This document shows, piece after piece, positions 13,291 through 25,437 of a stretch of 64,000 nucleotides of DNA (positions within the stretch are counted from its first letter, which is position 1; each line of letters starts with the position of its first letter). The position numbers and the translations under genes were made by a program. The stretch comes from Diploscapter coronatus (taxonomy: Eukaryota > Nematoda > Chromadorea > Rhabditida > Rhabditidae), in contig OZ038423.1 in NCBI GenBank assembly GCA_964036155.1, positions 79,189,249-79,253,248 of the forward strand. Direction: 5' to 3'. The notes under the pieces were generated by a model. It was not told where the DNA came from. It worked only from the letters and a program-made list of their open reading frames with translations, and searched no databases.

Positions 13291-16114
13291 TTAGTAGCGC
13301 TCCGTCTTCTCCGAAAAATTCGTAAGCGAAAAGTCGACCCTCACTTTGTAACCATCGATAACAGCATTTACCATGGCGGGAAGTGCCTGAAATTCGTTCT
13401 TTCCGAATCAGCCTCGCCCCTAAAAATTTGTAACCCCGCCCACTTACCAATTGAGCATCCTCGACATCCCGAAAATAGACGAACCCGAAACCGCGACTGC
13501 GATTCGAAAACCGATCACGGATAATTTGAACCTAAAAGTCGGCTTTAAACATTTTCATCCCCGCTCCCTTTACCTGTTCAACTCGGCCGAACTCGGAAAA
13601 GATAGAGTTTAGATCTCGCTCATTTGTAGAGGGATTCATTCCAAACACTCCGAGACATCTGAAATTTGCATATTCGTATATGCCAGCCGCTTTTCATCAG
13701 CTATCTCTCAACATGCGAATAGAGATTTAGCTTGTATTATCTTACTACACATACACGCTCGGCTTAGTTACTCTTGACTGAATATTCGCAGGGATAGCGC
13801 TAAAGAAAAAGAAGGAGAAAATGATAAAGGCGGAAAATCTGCTCCATTGACAAATCCTCTCTTTAGAATTAGCTATAGGGCAGATTTTGCGATCTTTATC
13901 GGAAAAGTGAGCACGAAGGAGGGATTACGGTAACTTACCGACTGGGCGGGGCGGCTCTTGTTGAAGAGGCGTAGGTCGAAGGTCGACGTCTCGACGGTGA
14001 ATTACGTCTGGGGGACCTCCTAAATTTCTCATTCCATAATTTGTCGATTTCACTCGAATTTCCAACAAAAGGGACGAAGCTAAAATTTTTGGTGGGAAAA
14101 AGGCCACGCCCCTTTTATTGAAATTCAAGTGAAAAGGGTTAATCTTTAATGGTGGGACTTTTCAAACGACGACGTCAAGAAAATTTGTGGATGATTATAA
14201 AGAACGGTCAATCGAATAGAAGAAAGGCCACTGATCAACTCTGTTAGTAGAAATTTGATAAAGTCCCGACTTTTCACCGTGAAGACCAGCTTTTTCTAGT
14301 GAAGATATAGTTGATGAGGTCAGCAAAAATCGGAATCTTTTTCTGAAACTTTTCCAAACGGCACTCTGATTCATCAACCGACACCAGAATTGGGCATATG
14401 GATTTCGACCTCACCTAATCATCCATTTCAGTTCATTCACGACTTTTCTCTGATTTTTCTGACATTTTGCCTTTTTTTGAAATTGCCACCGCCGCACTTT
14501 TCAAATTTGCTCAAATTTAGGTCAACACTTTGATGATGTGAATTCCTTTTCGAACCGAACCGCACGTTCTGCCTTTCATTCAATTCTTTTTGATTTTGCA
14601 TGTGGCTAGTAGTTTTGCTCTCTCTGATTTCTGCCGGAACTTTTGACGATGGATTTGATGGTTTTCTGGACTTTCTGGGACCTATTCAGGACTTTTCTGG
14701 GATTATGTTCGATTTTTCTGGCTTATTCACCATCTCGCAGCCTCGAAGCCCTCGGTGGCTATGACGGTTGATCGTGGTCCGGTCGGATCCCTGTGTTCCC
14801 TGCCTCGTCGGCTGCCGTGACTCGCCGACCCGTTGCTTGTGTGACTATTGTAGTATCGCCTGGGTTCGGATGAGTTTTTCGGATGTTGCACTGTTCGTGA
14901 GCTGTAGCTCTCGCTGCGTGATCGGGTCCTTCTAAAATCGAATAAAAGGTGATATTCACAGAAATATTGGAACCTAAAACTAAATGCCTTATATTTAGCC
15001 ATATGATCAATAAGAGAATTTATATTCATAAAAATCAGAGCAAAAAGGTTGATTTTCGTTGAATTTTATAATCTCATGAAACTTATAATTGACGTAAAGG
15101 TTGATCTTCATGAAAGCAACCTCCTCTGCCTGCTAGATGACCGTGATTTTGCACTTCTGCTCCTCCGTCTTCGACTTCTCCCCGTTGGAGGCGGTGACGG
15201 GGTAACTGATTGAGACGGGGATCGTCTTGGTCTCGATTCTGATCTGGATGTCTAAATTCGAATACATCAGAAGCCCCTCTTTATTATAATAGAAGACCCT
15301 TTTAATAATAAAAGTTTTTCTTTCTCTTTTTAATTAAAGCCTAGGGCTAGTATAGAAGCCCCCTCTTGAAAAGAACAATAACGAATATAAGACTAAAAGG
15401 GTTGCATTTTTTAATTTATAAAATATGAATATCAACTTTTTTACTTACACTTCGAGCCTTCCTTGCTTGTCCGCTAGTTTCGGAAGGAATATTCTGTAGG
15501 AAGGCAATGATAGCCTCTTTATTATCGATCAGGAACTTGTGGATATCTAAAAATTTTATCTCTCTTTCACAATTTTGATCTCTTTTTCAAAAACGATCTC
15601 CTTTTTCTGGAAATTATGAGCCCTTGTCAAGTGAGTGTAAAGCCGGATCCGTGTTGGCTTGTAACTTGCACTTTACCTTGTGTGCAAATTTCTAAACGCT
15701 TGCTGACGCTAAGTTTTTGTAGGGCATTTGAAACCCGAACGGGGGAAGGCTTTTGAAATTCGATATATCACTTTGAGATTACCCTTATGACAAGACAACG
15801 ATGATAAGGGCTGACTGTAAAATGACAAACTTTGATCTTGAGAAAATGCCTTACCACCAAATGTAAGTCCTTCAGCACATGGAGAATTCATTCGTTAAAA
15901 TATGGAATTTAAGACAGTCTCGAACAAATAACGATAATAATTCGCTTCTATCTCACACAGAAAGAAAGATGATCTTCGCCAAATTTGCCTAATTTTTGGG
16001 GTCAAATGAGGTCTAATTTCAAATTTCTTATAGGACCATAAGATTCATAAGAAGAAATTTAGGCATTTAACAAAGCTTACCTTCAGGCATAATGGGATCA
16101 GCTACATCCCTCAT
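13291..16114 (-). CDS. TRA2-type SR splicing factor (RS1-RRM)
   Basis: Minus-strand gene. From the Met at 16112-16114: MRDVADPIMPE, then DIHKFLIDNKEAIIAFLQNI, an RS-rich exon (15130-15250; TSRSESRPRRSPS and RSRRRRSRSAKSRSS), a second RS exon (14740-14936; RRTRSRSESYSSR), a third short one (13940-14022; RSPRRNSPSRRRPS), and the RRM. RNP2 reads CLGVFGMNPSTNERDL and RNP1 RSRGFGFVYF, the typical Tra2 RRM. The last exon ends in VRVDFSLTNFSEKTERY, stop at 13291-13293. Tra2 proteins bind exonic GAA-type enhancers and control alternative splicing. All exon phases join consistently. There is no long C-terminal RS2 domain, unlike mammalian TRA2A/B, so the protein ends soon after the RRM. It is likely the counterpart of C. 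elegans RSP-8, but this was not verified. Confidence 0.85.
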
Positions 16115-16766
16115 TGTTTGAATTTAGGGAATTCGAATTTTATCGATCGGGTAAAGAAATCTATTTTAGGAAGTAATTTTGGATTTAGTTCCAGACTTGA
16201 GAATCAAGCCCCAGAGTAATTTTTGATGAAGATCAGCTAATTGGAGTTCTTTACCCGTCAGAACTAGCAAGGATGAATGATTTTGAAGGGTATATCTTTG
16301 AGAGAGGCTTTAAGAAAGGCGAAAATTACAAGGCAACTGAAATATCACTCTGAAACTAGAGAAGCTAGAGTATAAAAACGAGGGAAATAGTATTGAATGT
16401 GAGAGAGCCAGAGAGTCAGACGAAAAATTGTGTAATAAGTCGAACAAACCTCATTGTGCGGATCCCTTTTTCTCTTCCTTGATTTTCTGCGTCTTTTCCG
16501 CTCTCTTCAAGATCAACACTTTCTCTCAAAGTGAAACTGATTTTACCAAAAAAAACCGGAAAAAATGGGCCTGCGTTCAGATTTTGAACTCGCACATCGA
16601 AAATTCGTGCGTAGGGGAAACAGATTTTTTGCAAAATTGCACTTTTACTTGAGAATTAATGGGTGATATAGATGATAAATTTATGATACCTGGCTTGAAA
16701 AGTTCCGGATTGCCAGAGGGTGGACTAAAGTCTAGAATAAGCAGGTAAAAAATTATAATGGCTTAC

Positions 16767-16792
16767 CTACTAGACCTATACTTCGGGTTCAT
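16767..16792 (-). CDS. Possible alternative first exon of the TRA2-like gene
   Basis: A 26-base exon encodes MNPKYRSSR and ends in a strong donor AG|GTAAGC. Its phase (two bases of an Arg codon) fits exactly onto the second RS exon beginning near 14936, giving MNPKYRSSRRTRSRSESYSS. This would be a shorter isoform without the 16114 N-terminus and first RS exon. The basis is phase, splice consensus and composition only. Confidence 0.5.
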
Positions 16793-19700
16793 ATTTTCAA
16801 TGGTTACTATTAAATCTTGGAAATCCTTGGGGAGTTTGGGTTCCAGGCAACGTACAAATTTTGTTCTGATTTAGGAAAAGTCGAAAAGCTTGTTGCTTTG
16901 ATTTTATATTGCTTTGTGTCTTTTCTCCAGGGCAAATATTATTCACTCTTTTATTATTTTCGATAGGACTCTCATTGCATGATAGTGAAGGGAAGTTTCA
17001 AATATATTAAAACAGAGACAATGGAAAGACGAAAATGTTGATCGATATTTAAAAAATGCATTTATTTTTTATGATTTCTATCATATATATAAGTTCATTG
17101 AGATTAATCTTAGAGCTATGATATTTAAAATTGCATGGTAATTACATACGCCGCATATGCCATAACATTAATTTCAAAAGCATATGCATTTTAACCTATA
17201 TAAAATTAAAAGATAACTAATAATTACACGTTGAAGAATATCACTCCAAAATCCCATACTACATATCTTTAAAGCCAAATTAAACAACTACATTTTGAGC
17301 CTGAAAAGATAATAAATTACATGCAACATTTCGCGATTTGTTAATTGCATGTTAAAGCATAGGGTCTCTTGAAACCCCATACTAGATATATGTCTTCCCG
17401 CTCCTTCTGATGAAGCCCGCAATCAACATCAGTCAAATGGACTCTCATTGCCTTCTCCCCATTGCAATGCACTCTTTGACGGTTAGAGTATCAGGGAGGC
17501 AGAGTGTGCTTAAACACTGGAAGGTCAAACACGCAGAGGGTGCGAGTGACACGAGGCGCCCACACCCAACCGATCCTCCGCATCAATACTCCATTTAATT
17601 ACCCTAATTTGTATATTTTTAAATTTTATATGCTAGACGGTTTTAGATTTCAAATTGCCTATCTCTCCGGCTTATATAATTTAAATATCATATATAATCT
17701 ATATTTAAATTTAAACATATCATAGTGCTATTATATATGCATGAGTATGTATATTTAAAATATGTCTGAAATTTTCGGAACATTGTAACTTTTCTTGCCT
17801 TTCCTTTCCTTATATAATTGCCCAATTATCTTTGAGTCTCTTGTCTTTTGGCCATTTTTCCATTCATTTTGTCACATGCATTGAGCGACCTTTGTTTCTT
17901 TTCTGACTCTAAAAATTCTATACTATTCTATTTCTCTATATATTTTCCCCTTCCATTTATCGATCGATATACAATGCATTGCTTTTTCCGGGGATCTAGA
18001 AACTATCCAGACGCTCTTCCTCCAGCTATTTTTATGTATTGAGAAATAACTTAAATCTATATCTCATTCGTTTTTCCGGGGGTATTCTTTATTATGTGGT
18101 GAAAATTCTATATCTTCTTTAGTCATCTCGTAAACTTAACTATCAATTCCCTGAAGAGTTTTTCAAGATTCATGAAGTTCTTTTGAAATTTAGGCGAAAA
18201 ATGTACTCTCGAAATTTTTATCTTTCATATACAAAATATATGCCTACGCTCTGCTCTTTATTAGTGTACTTTGAACTTTTGTTTGGGAATATTTAGACTT
18301 TAGTCTATGTCTTATATGCTATAGAGTACACTTCCGAAACTAGCTGGCCTAATTTTTTCCTCAAAAATGTTATAAGTATGAGAAGTTTTTGGATTAATAC
18401 ATAACCATAGCTACGGGGAGCACGAAAAATAAGAATATAGCAAAGTGGTTCGGAGTAAAAAAGTCGAGGCCAAAGTAAGGCGCGCGTGGGCTAAATATTA
18501 TGGCTCTGAAAGAAAAAATAATAAAAGCCTGGGAGAAATAATGTTTCATGGGAAATATTCTAAGAATGCGCTAAAAGTCATGTATCGATTTGCCTTATAA
18601 AAATCTATTATTATATCTGGGATTAAAATTTTTTTAAAAATGTGTATCTAAATTTGAATTGAATATTATATAACATATACTATCCCGAAAGACAACTGCT
18701 ATACGATGGAGGGTGGGTGTCTTCCCCACACTATTTCTTCCTATTTTCCTTAACTATAGACTCGGTCCCTTCCGTCCTGTCATACAATAACTGGGAGTCA
18801 AAATTTAAATATAAATATATTATTAAAAACATTGTTACATCACAACTATATACATACATTCCATTGAAATATCCACTTTATATATCTCATGTTCGCCTCA
18901 GCTAATCTGCCCCCTTCTGTTGGATATCCTCTTCTTAAATCCCTATTTAATCCTTAAGTTCGTCAAGTTTTTTCGAGTGGGGGAAGCTAATTCCTCTCGA
19001 TATCTCCTACATTCCAGCAACATTGTCGATTCGACAAACTTAGCCAATCGAATTAAAGACTCTCGAATTTCGTGTATTCCTTCACTAATTTCAATCTAAT
19101 TTCAACCCAATCGCACCAAGTCTGGATCTGGATTATCTTAAAGTACAACCTCTTTCTTCGTCTTATTTTCATAACTTAAGAGATTTGCCTCTAGTTAAGA
19201 GTAAAAAATCTTATGTTTTATGATATTCATGGCACAAATAACGTGATATGGCTAAAATATACTTTAATATATTAAGTTTTATTCGGTCCTCATTATTATT
19301 TTTATTATATGCATGACTTAGGTAATATCAAATGACTGAAAATTTGTACTCTTCTAAAATTAAAAAAAAAAAAACAGAATTTGAACCATTTACCATTTTC
19401 ATTTGGCATTTCCTACGTCGACTATATTTCATACCGACATTTGCCTGTGAAAGCTACAATTTGTATATACCACGGGATAAGATTTACGACGCTACTTCGC
19501 TATATGAATCAGAATTCTGTATATATAAGGAACTACAAATCTAGCGGATTTATGAAATCCCCAACAATTCTCTTATCTTCAGTCACAAGACACCACGCCC
19601 TAGTTTTTCCCTTTAATATTTGTTCTAACTCTTGAAAATCGGTATTTCACAGGTCTTTTCTTTGAATTATCATCGATTCAATTTTTTAGGACTTGCATAA

Positions 19701-20233
19701 GATTTTCCCCGAACTTACCTATTTTCAAAACCTGTATTTCTGATTTTATCTAAAACTTCGGAATTACGCATTTTTCATATGCAATGTCGTGTCATGTTGA
19801 TATTATCTTCAAGAATAACGTATTTTTCTTTTCAGGAACCGATTTATTTTTATTCCTATTCGATGATATTATGACCAGAAGAAAAATAGCATCATCGTCC
19901 ATATTATATTCGAGTTATTCAGTCCTATAATATTGCAGAGATACAATATAATAAGGTAAACTATTCTGTATTTGAAAACCGCACATCATTCTAACAACAT
20001 ACACAAATTGAGTATCCATGACGTTATTACAAAGTTTTGATTTTTAGCGCACAAATTAACTCGTTTTAAGTTGCAAGCATCTCAGCCTGTTTTCGCTCTA
20101 CCATTTTAATTAATGAAGTAATCGAAAAGTGTTGATTTCTTGAGAGTATTCTAAACGCAGATGATTTTGCATTAAATATAAATACTAACCGGAATTAACG
20201 TATGACATATACTCTAATTTCACCTATTATATA

Positions 20234-20291
20234 AAGCTCAAGTTTTTGAAACGCAGAGCTGTCAGAAGTTCGAAAGATAAAACTTGAGCTT
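20234..20291. repeat. Perfect 13-bp inverted repeat hairpin
   Basis: AAGCTCAAGTTTT at the left is the exact reverse complement of AAAACTTGAGCTT at the right, separated by about 32 bases. The size would suit a short hairpin RNA or a palindromic insertion remnant. Nearby CTTGAACT repeats (20290-20335) suggest local duplication. Confidence 0.5.
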
Positions 20292-21540
20292 ACTTGAACT
20301 GAAGAATTTTCGCGATCGAACTTGAACTGAACTTCCGGCAAATTCGAAGCTCAGTTCCGACAGTCTTGTTGAAACGTTTTACTTTTATTTTAATATATTT
20401 TAAGTTTAATTTAAGAGCGTATTTGCGTAAATCACGTTGTTTTAACGAAACACATTTTCGCGTGATATAGGAAATATTAGAATCACGAATATGTCCAATT
20501 AGTGTTGAAGCGAAATAGTGTTCGAATTTAAGATAGGGAAAAAGAAAAATAAAGTGAGAGTACACAAGCTAGGTATATAGAGCTTCATGTGAGCTAAATC
20601 TCATCCCCTCTCAAATCCCTGTCACCCCCTATTTTCCAACATTTTTCTAAATATAGCCAAATTTATATCGCCTGAAACTTGAATACTATTTTGGACTTAA
20701 ATATTCAAAATTAAAAAAAATTAATATATACATATTGTTTTCTTTCGTTGTTTTCAAACATACTCAAATTTATATAGCCTGAAACTTGAATATATTTTAA
20801 ATCTCGAATTAAACTTGAATATATCTTGGTTCTATGATGATATTTAACTTTTAAATCTTTAAAAATGATATAATTTAGTAATTTTCACACGACATTTATT
20901 TCTAAAAACCGACAATTTCCTAAAGGTCCTTTTTTCGTAAATTTCCCCACCTCTAAAATTCTCATATATAGTCGCTTTCAAAGTCTAACCATTTTAATGA
21001 GTTCTCGGCTGTTAGTTAATAATCGTTCTTCTGTTAATAATTTTAGTTGCAGAAATTTTCTATTTTTTTCTTTTTCGCACTCTTCAGTTTCGATTATCTC
21101 TACTTTCGATGTCAGTCACTTCAACATAATTGGTTGTCGACTAGAAGAGAAATTCATAGGCCTAAATATCATTTAAACGCGAGAGAGTCTAGAGAATCAG
21201 AAAATTAGTTAGAGAACAAAGTTCAGAGAGAAAATGACAAAATAGCATATATCCTAAAGAGAGTCCGAAGAAAGTGATTATCTCTAGAGAGTTTAAAAGC
21301 GAGAGAGTGAAAAGATGCTCGAACGCCCCTCATTTTGGAGCACACGCGTTTTTGCTCTAATGGAGTTTTAGCATCTCTCTACCTAAATTCGAAATAAATT
21401 CATTTTAGTCAGAATTGCTTAATTTAAATCCCAAATTAGCTCCACCCATTTTATAATTTTCTTTAGCATCATCCGCAAAAATACCTCCCGGACTTGTAAA
21501 CTCGGAAAAGGCCAGCTGTAAGAAGATCAAAAAGTTAAGC

Positions 21541-24507
21541 ATGGGCGAAGAAGATAAAAAGGCTGGCACAAGGTAAAATTTAGTAGTGTCTATTTTATTT
21601 AATATATAAGCTAGATTATTAAAATTAACTTATTTTTTCTTAGGCATAGATATTTTAATTTATTATAATAACTAATATGACGATTAAGTTTAAATCAAGC
21701 ATTTTTCTTTAAGGGTCTTCAAAAAGACGAGTCCCAATGGTAAAATCACTACGTATCTGGGGAAGCGAGATTTCATAGACCGTGGTGACTATGTAGATTT
21801 GATAGGCAAGATACCATTTTTACCACTCTGGTAACCATACACCATTTTAGATGGCATGGTTCTAATCGATGATGAGTATATCAAAGAGGGCAAGAAAGTC
21901 ACCGCTCATTTGTTGGCGGCTTTTCGCTACGGCCGAGAAGACTTGGATGTTCTTGGGTTAACATTCAGAAAGGACTTGATTTCTATGCAATATCAGGTGA
22001 ATTTCAAATGGAATATAAGTATTTAATATTTAATATAAAGCATTAAATTATGATATCTAAGTTTAAATTGGAGCAATCTGAATGTATGTAACTGAAGTGC
22101 GAATTTTAGGTCTATCCTCAAGAACCAGATCAGCCTGAAAGGCCGTTAACAAGGCTGCAGGAGCGACTAAAGCGCAAGCTAGGTGGAAACGCGTACCCGT
22201 TCTGGTTTGAAATCGCTCCCAGATCAGCTAGTAGTGTCACTTTACAGGTATTAGTTTAAATAAAATCAAAGTTCAAACATATTATCATTTTATCGTATAC
22301 GATATCGTATTTTAAATAATAAATTAAATAAAAAAAAAAACTTTAAGCCCGCCCCAGGAGATACGGGAAAACCATGTGGTGTGGATTATGAATTAAAGAC
22401 CATGGTTAACGGCATGGATTGTTCGGTGGATAAACCTAAGAAACAGTATGGTTTCAAATTATTTAAACTTTGAAAAACTTTTAAACAGTTATTGCCATTT
22501 AAAATTTTACATGTTTATATACAATTAAAATAAAAATATAATTTATTAAATTTAAAATACGCCTAAAAGTTATTATTGATGCCGAAATCTAGGAGGTCAA
22601 AAATGGGAGGAGAAAGAAGCGACTTTAGGCCACTTTCTCCTTTTCGCGTCTCATTTCTCGATTTTCTATCCACTAAAAATAACCGTGCACCACTTTGCAC
22701 GCCTCACAGATTTGGGCATAGAAAATATTAATTCTAGCAACTCGGTCCGCCTCGCTATAAGGAAGTTAACATACGCACCTTGGGAAGCTAGATCGCAACC
22801 TATGGTTGAGGTTTCCAAAGAGTTCATGATGTCGCCTGGACTCCTACACATGGAGGCCTCTTTGGATAAGGAGGTAGTTTAGTTGTATACCTAGAAAGTA
22901 TAATATGGCTTAATAAAAATATTTAATTTAACACTAAAATATAAGCAAATTAATCGTCGTTTTATTTTAACGCCTGAAATATAGTTGAATTAGAAAAGGT
23001 AGAAAAATGATTAATATCACCTGAATATTCAATATTTAATATACCTGGAAATGCTTTAACAAATTGTTATCTTCAGATGTATTACCACGGCGAAAGCATA
23101 GCGGTCAACGTCCACTTGCAAAACAATAGCAATAAAACCGTCAAGAAAATGAAGGTAAAATTTAAATGTACCGACTTTTTGTATTCCACACCCACTCTTT
23201 GAGGAGAATAGTAGAGAAAGAAGGTAGGGGGTAGGGGGAAAAGAAAAAGTGGATGTGAATGTGGAACACAAGAGACCAAGTTTACCTATTCTTAACAATT
23301 CAAATTTTAGGTCAGCGTAATCCAAGTAGCCGATATATGCCTGTTTACCACAGCGTCTTACACTTGTGAAGTTGCCAAAGTTGAAAGCAAGTATGCAAAA
23401 TTTTTTTATATATACATAATTTTTAGAATAAGCATCATTAACATTATGGCAAACAAATTTTTTAAAATACTAGACTTTAAATTTTAGAAGAGAAATTAAA
23501 ATAATATTTCACATATCCAAATTTTACACATCTTAATTTCAGCGAAGGTTTCCCAGTTGGACCTGGGGCTACCTTATCAAAAGTCTATTCTGTTTGTCCT
23601 TTGCTGCGATACAATAAAGACAAGCGAGGACTTGCTTTGGATGGTCAATTAAAGCATGAGGATACGAATTTAGCCAGTAGTACGATGTAAGAAAATATTT
23701 AATTGTAATTAAAAATGTATATAAAATAAAGTTTCATGGCTAATCTAAATTATTATATTTTTAAAATTGAAAGTTATTATAAGTTACATTAATCTTAAAG
23801 TTTTCGAATCGACGGAAATACCTCTCGAGAAAACCTTGGTATCGTCGTTCAATACAAGGTGAAAATCAAGGCTTCTATCGGCGGTCCGTTGGGCGGTGAT
23901 TTAACCGCCGAATTGCCATTTACGCTGACACACGCTAAACCCGCTGAAACGCCCGATAAAAAGGTAAACAAATATTGTAAATGGTCGATTACTCGAGACG
24001 AAATAAATAAAGCGATTTTTATGCGCGCGCTGTTTGCAGCACATTCTACGCTATTTTACATCATATTGAGAAGAAAAGTTAAGCGACTATTTGTGCATAC
24101 GCAATGCGCACTTCGCATATTCGAATTTGTGCACTATTCACTCTGTCTCAAGTTATCGGTCATTGATAATATGTAATTTTAAGATTACAATTTAAAATAA
24201 AATTTAGGACCGAGAAAGGCTACCATCGCTTATACCCCAGCCTGGCTCAGAAGCTAACCCATTGGATATCGATTTGATACAGCTGAATGATGAAGGGTAG
24301 GGGGATATGTGAACTTCTGAATTTTATATGTTCGGATATATGGAAATCCTGGGATATATGAATCTCAGATATATGAAATCCTTCAGGTGTAACCCGCTTG
24401 ATGATGATGACTTTATCTTCGAAGATTTCGCTCGAACGAGAATGAAGGGCGGCGAAAATACCGAAGACCACCCCTCACCAAGCACTCATGATAACAGTCT
24501 GATATGA
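21541..24507 (+). CDS. arr-1: Beta-arrestin
   Basis: Eleven or so exons. [11 protein letters not shown] opens the protein, then [169 protein letters not shown] and [14 protein letters not shown]. The polar-core, phosphate-sensor and finger-loop regions are conserved. The tail has DIDLIQLN (clathrin-box-like) and [16 protein letters not shown] (AP2-binding Phe-x-x-Phe/Arg region). Arrestins desensitise GPCRs and couple them to endocytosis. The overall match is to nematode ARR-1. Intron 2 (21806-21850) begins with GC, not GT. Introns contain three transposon-like insertions (22577-22720, 23172-23279, 23973-24171). Stop TGA at 24505-24507. Confidence 0.96.
22577..22720 (-). mobile_element. MITE family A, copy 1 (in arr-1 intron)
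   Basis: About 144 bp whose reverse complement matches the element at 51298-51451 over its whole length. Ends are inverted: one end TGATGCC(C/G)AAATCT, the other AGATTTGGGCAT. No coding capacity, so it is a non-autonomous DNA-transposon-like element. Target-site duplication is unclear (possibly TA). Confidence 0.7.
23172..23279. mobile_element. MITE family B, copy 1 (in arr-1 intron)
   Basis: About 108 bp with inverted ends: TTGTATTCCACACCCACT at the left and a diverged TGGATGTGAATGTGGAACACAAG at the right. Related copies lie at 26515-26606 and 49533-49618. The interior is purine-rich. Confidence 0.7.
23973..24171. mobile_element. MITE family C, copy 1 (in arr-1 intron)
   Basis: About 200 bp with inverted ends: diverged GGTCGATTACTCGAGACG at the left and TGTCTCAAGTTATCGGTCATTGATA at the right. 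Internal CGACTATTTGTGCATACGCAAT is shared with the copies at 28015-28224 and (in part) 45591-45764. Confidence 0.75.
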
Positions 24508-25437
24508 CGTCATATTTAAAGGGTGTAGTGGCGTTATTTTTTAGATTTATTGATTTTAACGCTCCTACACCTTTTTTCTTGGGTGTAATCACCGAGTAAT
24601 TTATATCGCAATTATGATATCTCGAAAGTAGCATATCACCGCTCAAAATACTAAGAATGCTTACACGCCATTGCAATTCATATCATTTTGGTACTTACGA
24701 TTATTTTTGAGCATTTGTGCAATTTATTATGTTCGAAATTCACGGAAGATTTCACAAATGTTTTACTGAGTGATACTTATTATATTTTTGCATATAATAA
24801 CTTATTCTGATAATCCATACTTTGCATAGGCATTTCTAGAATACAGCTTACTTGAACCTGAATTTTAAATCGCACATTCCAGATTTTCTTTTATTTTTAA
24901 TACGAGCTTTCACTATAACGCGCGCGGAAATATACTCTGAGTAGATTATTTTGATTTTTAATTTGCGGGACATTTTTTTTTTTAAATGATTGAACTTAGA
25001 CCCAAATTTTTCAATATTTATATAGCCGACCTATATCAATGTAAATATTAATCATCGAATATTTTATGCTGCTATTTTTATTATTACTTGTACCCTAAAT
25101 TGGGTAGCTTATATCTATATCTTCCCTTTGCATCTTTCTAGACATTTTGGCAGCTCAAATTTTAATGCTTATTGAAAAATACTAAAGAGTTAGATTCTAA
25201 TTTGTTCTGTATATTTTCTCAATTGCGAATTCTATATCTATTATGCTACAAATTCACTGATACAATATCATTAACACTGATGTTATTTTTCAATTTGAAT
25301 TCGATTTATTTTTGCCAATTAATAAAAAATGACTAGATATAAAGCAAAATTTTGCATGGTACACAAAATCATAATGCGAAGCAGACGAATTCTAAGTGGA
25401 AAATAGAAGAGCTAAGCTTCTATTTAGAATAAAAGAC
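24508..25437. other. Convergent 3' region between arr-1 and the NHA-type gene
   Basis: 930 bp of AT-rich sequence with no recognised coding block on either strand; it should hold both 3' UTRs. Short minus-strand open frames overlap the arr-1 last exons but have no family resemblance. Confidence 0.5.

Larger units (their letters stand above)
16115..21540. other. Long intergenic stretch upstream of TRA2-like and arr-1
   Basis: About 5.4 kb in which I recognise no protein apart from the small alternative exon at 16767-16792. Open frames are short and AT-rich. It includes a GC-richer island at about 17400-17590, a perfect 13-bp hairpin at 20234-20291, and a purine-rich GAGAGA stretch (21175-21330) just before arr-1 that may be part of its promoter. 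No tRNA or rRNA was seen. It could hold distal promoters, non-coding RNAs or unrecognised small exons. Confidence 0.45.
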
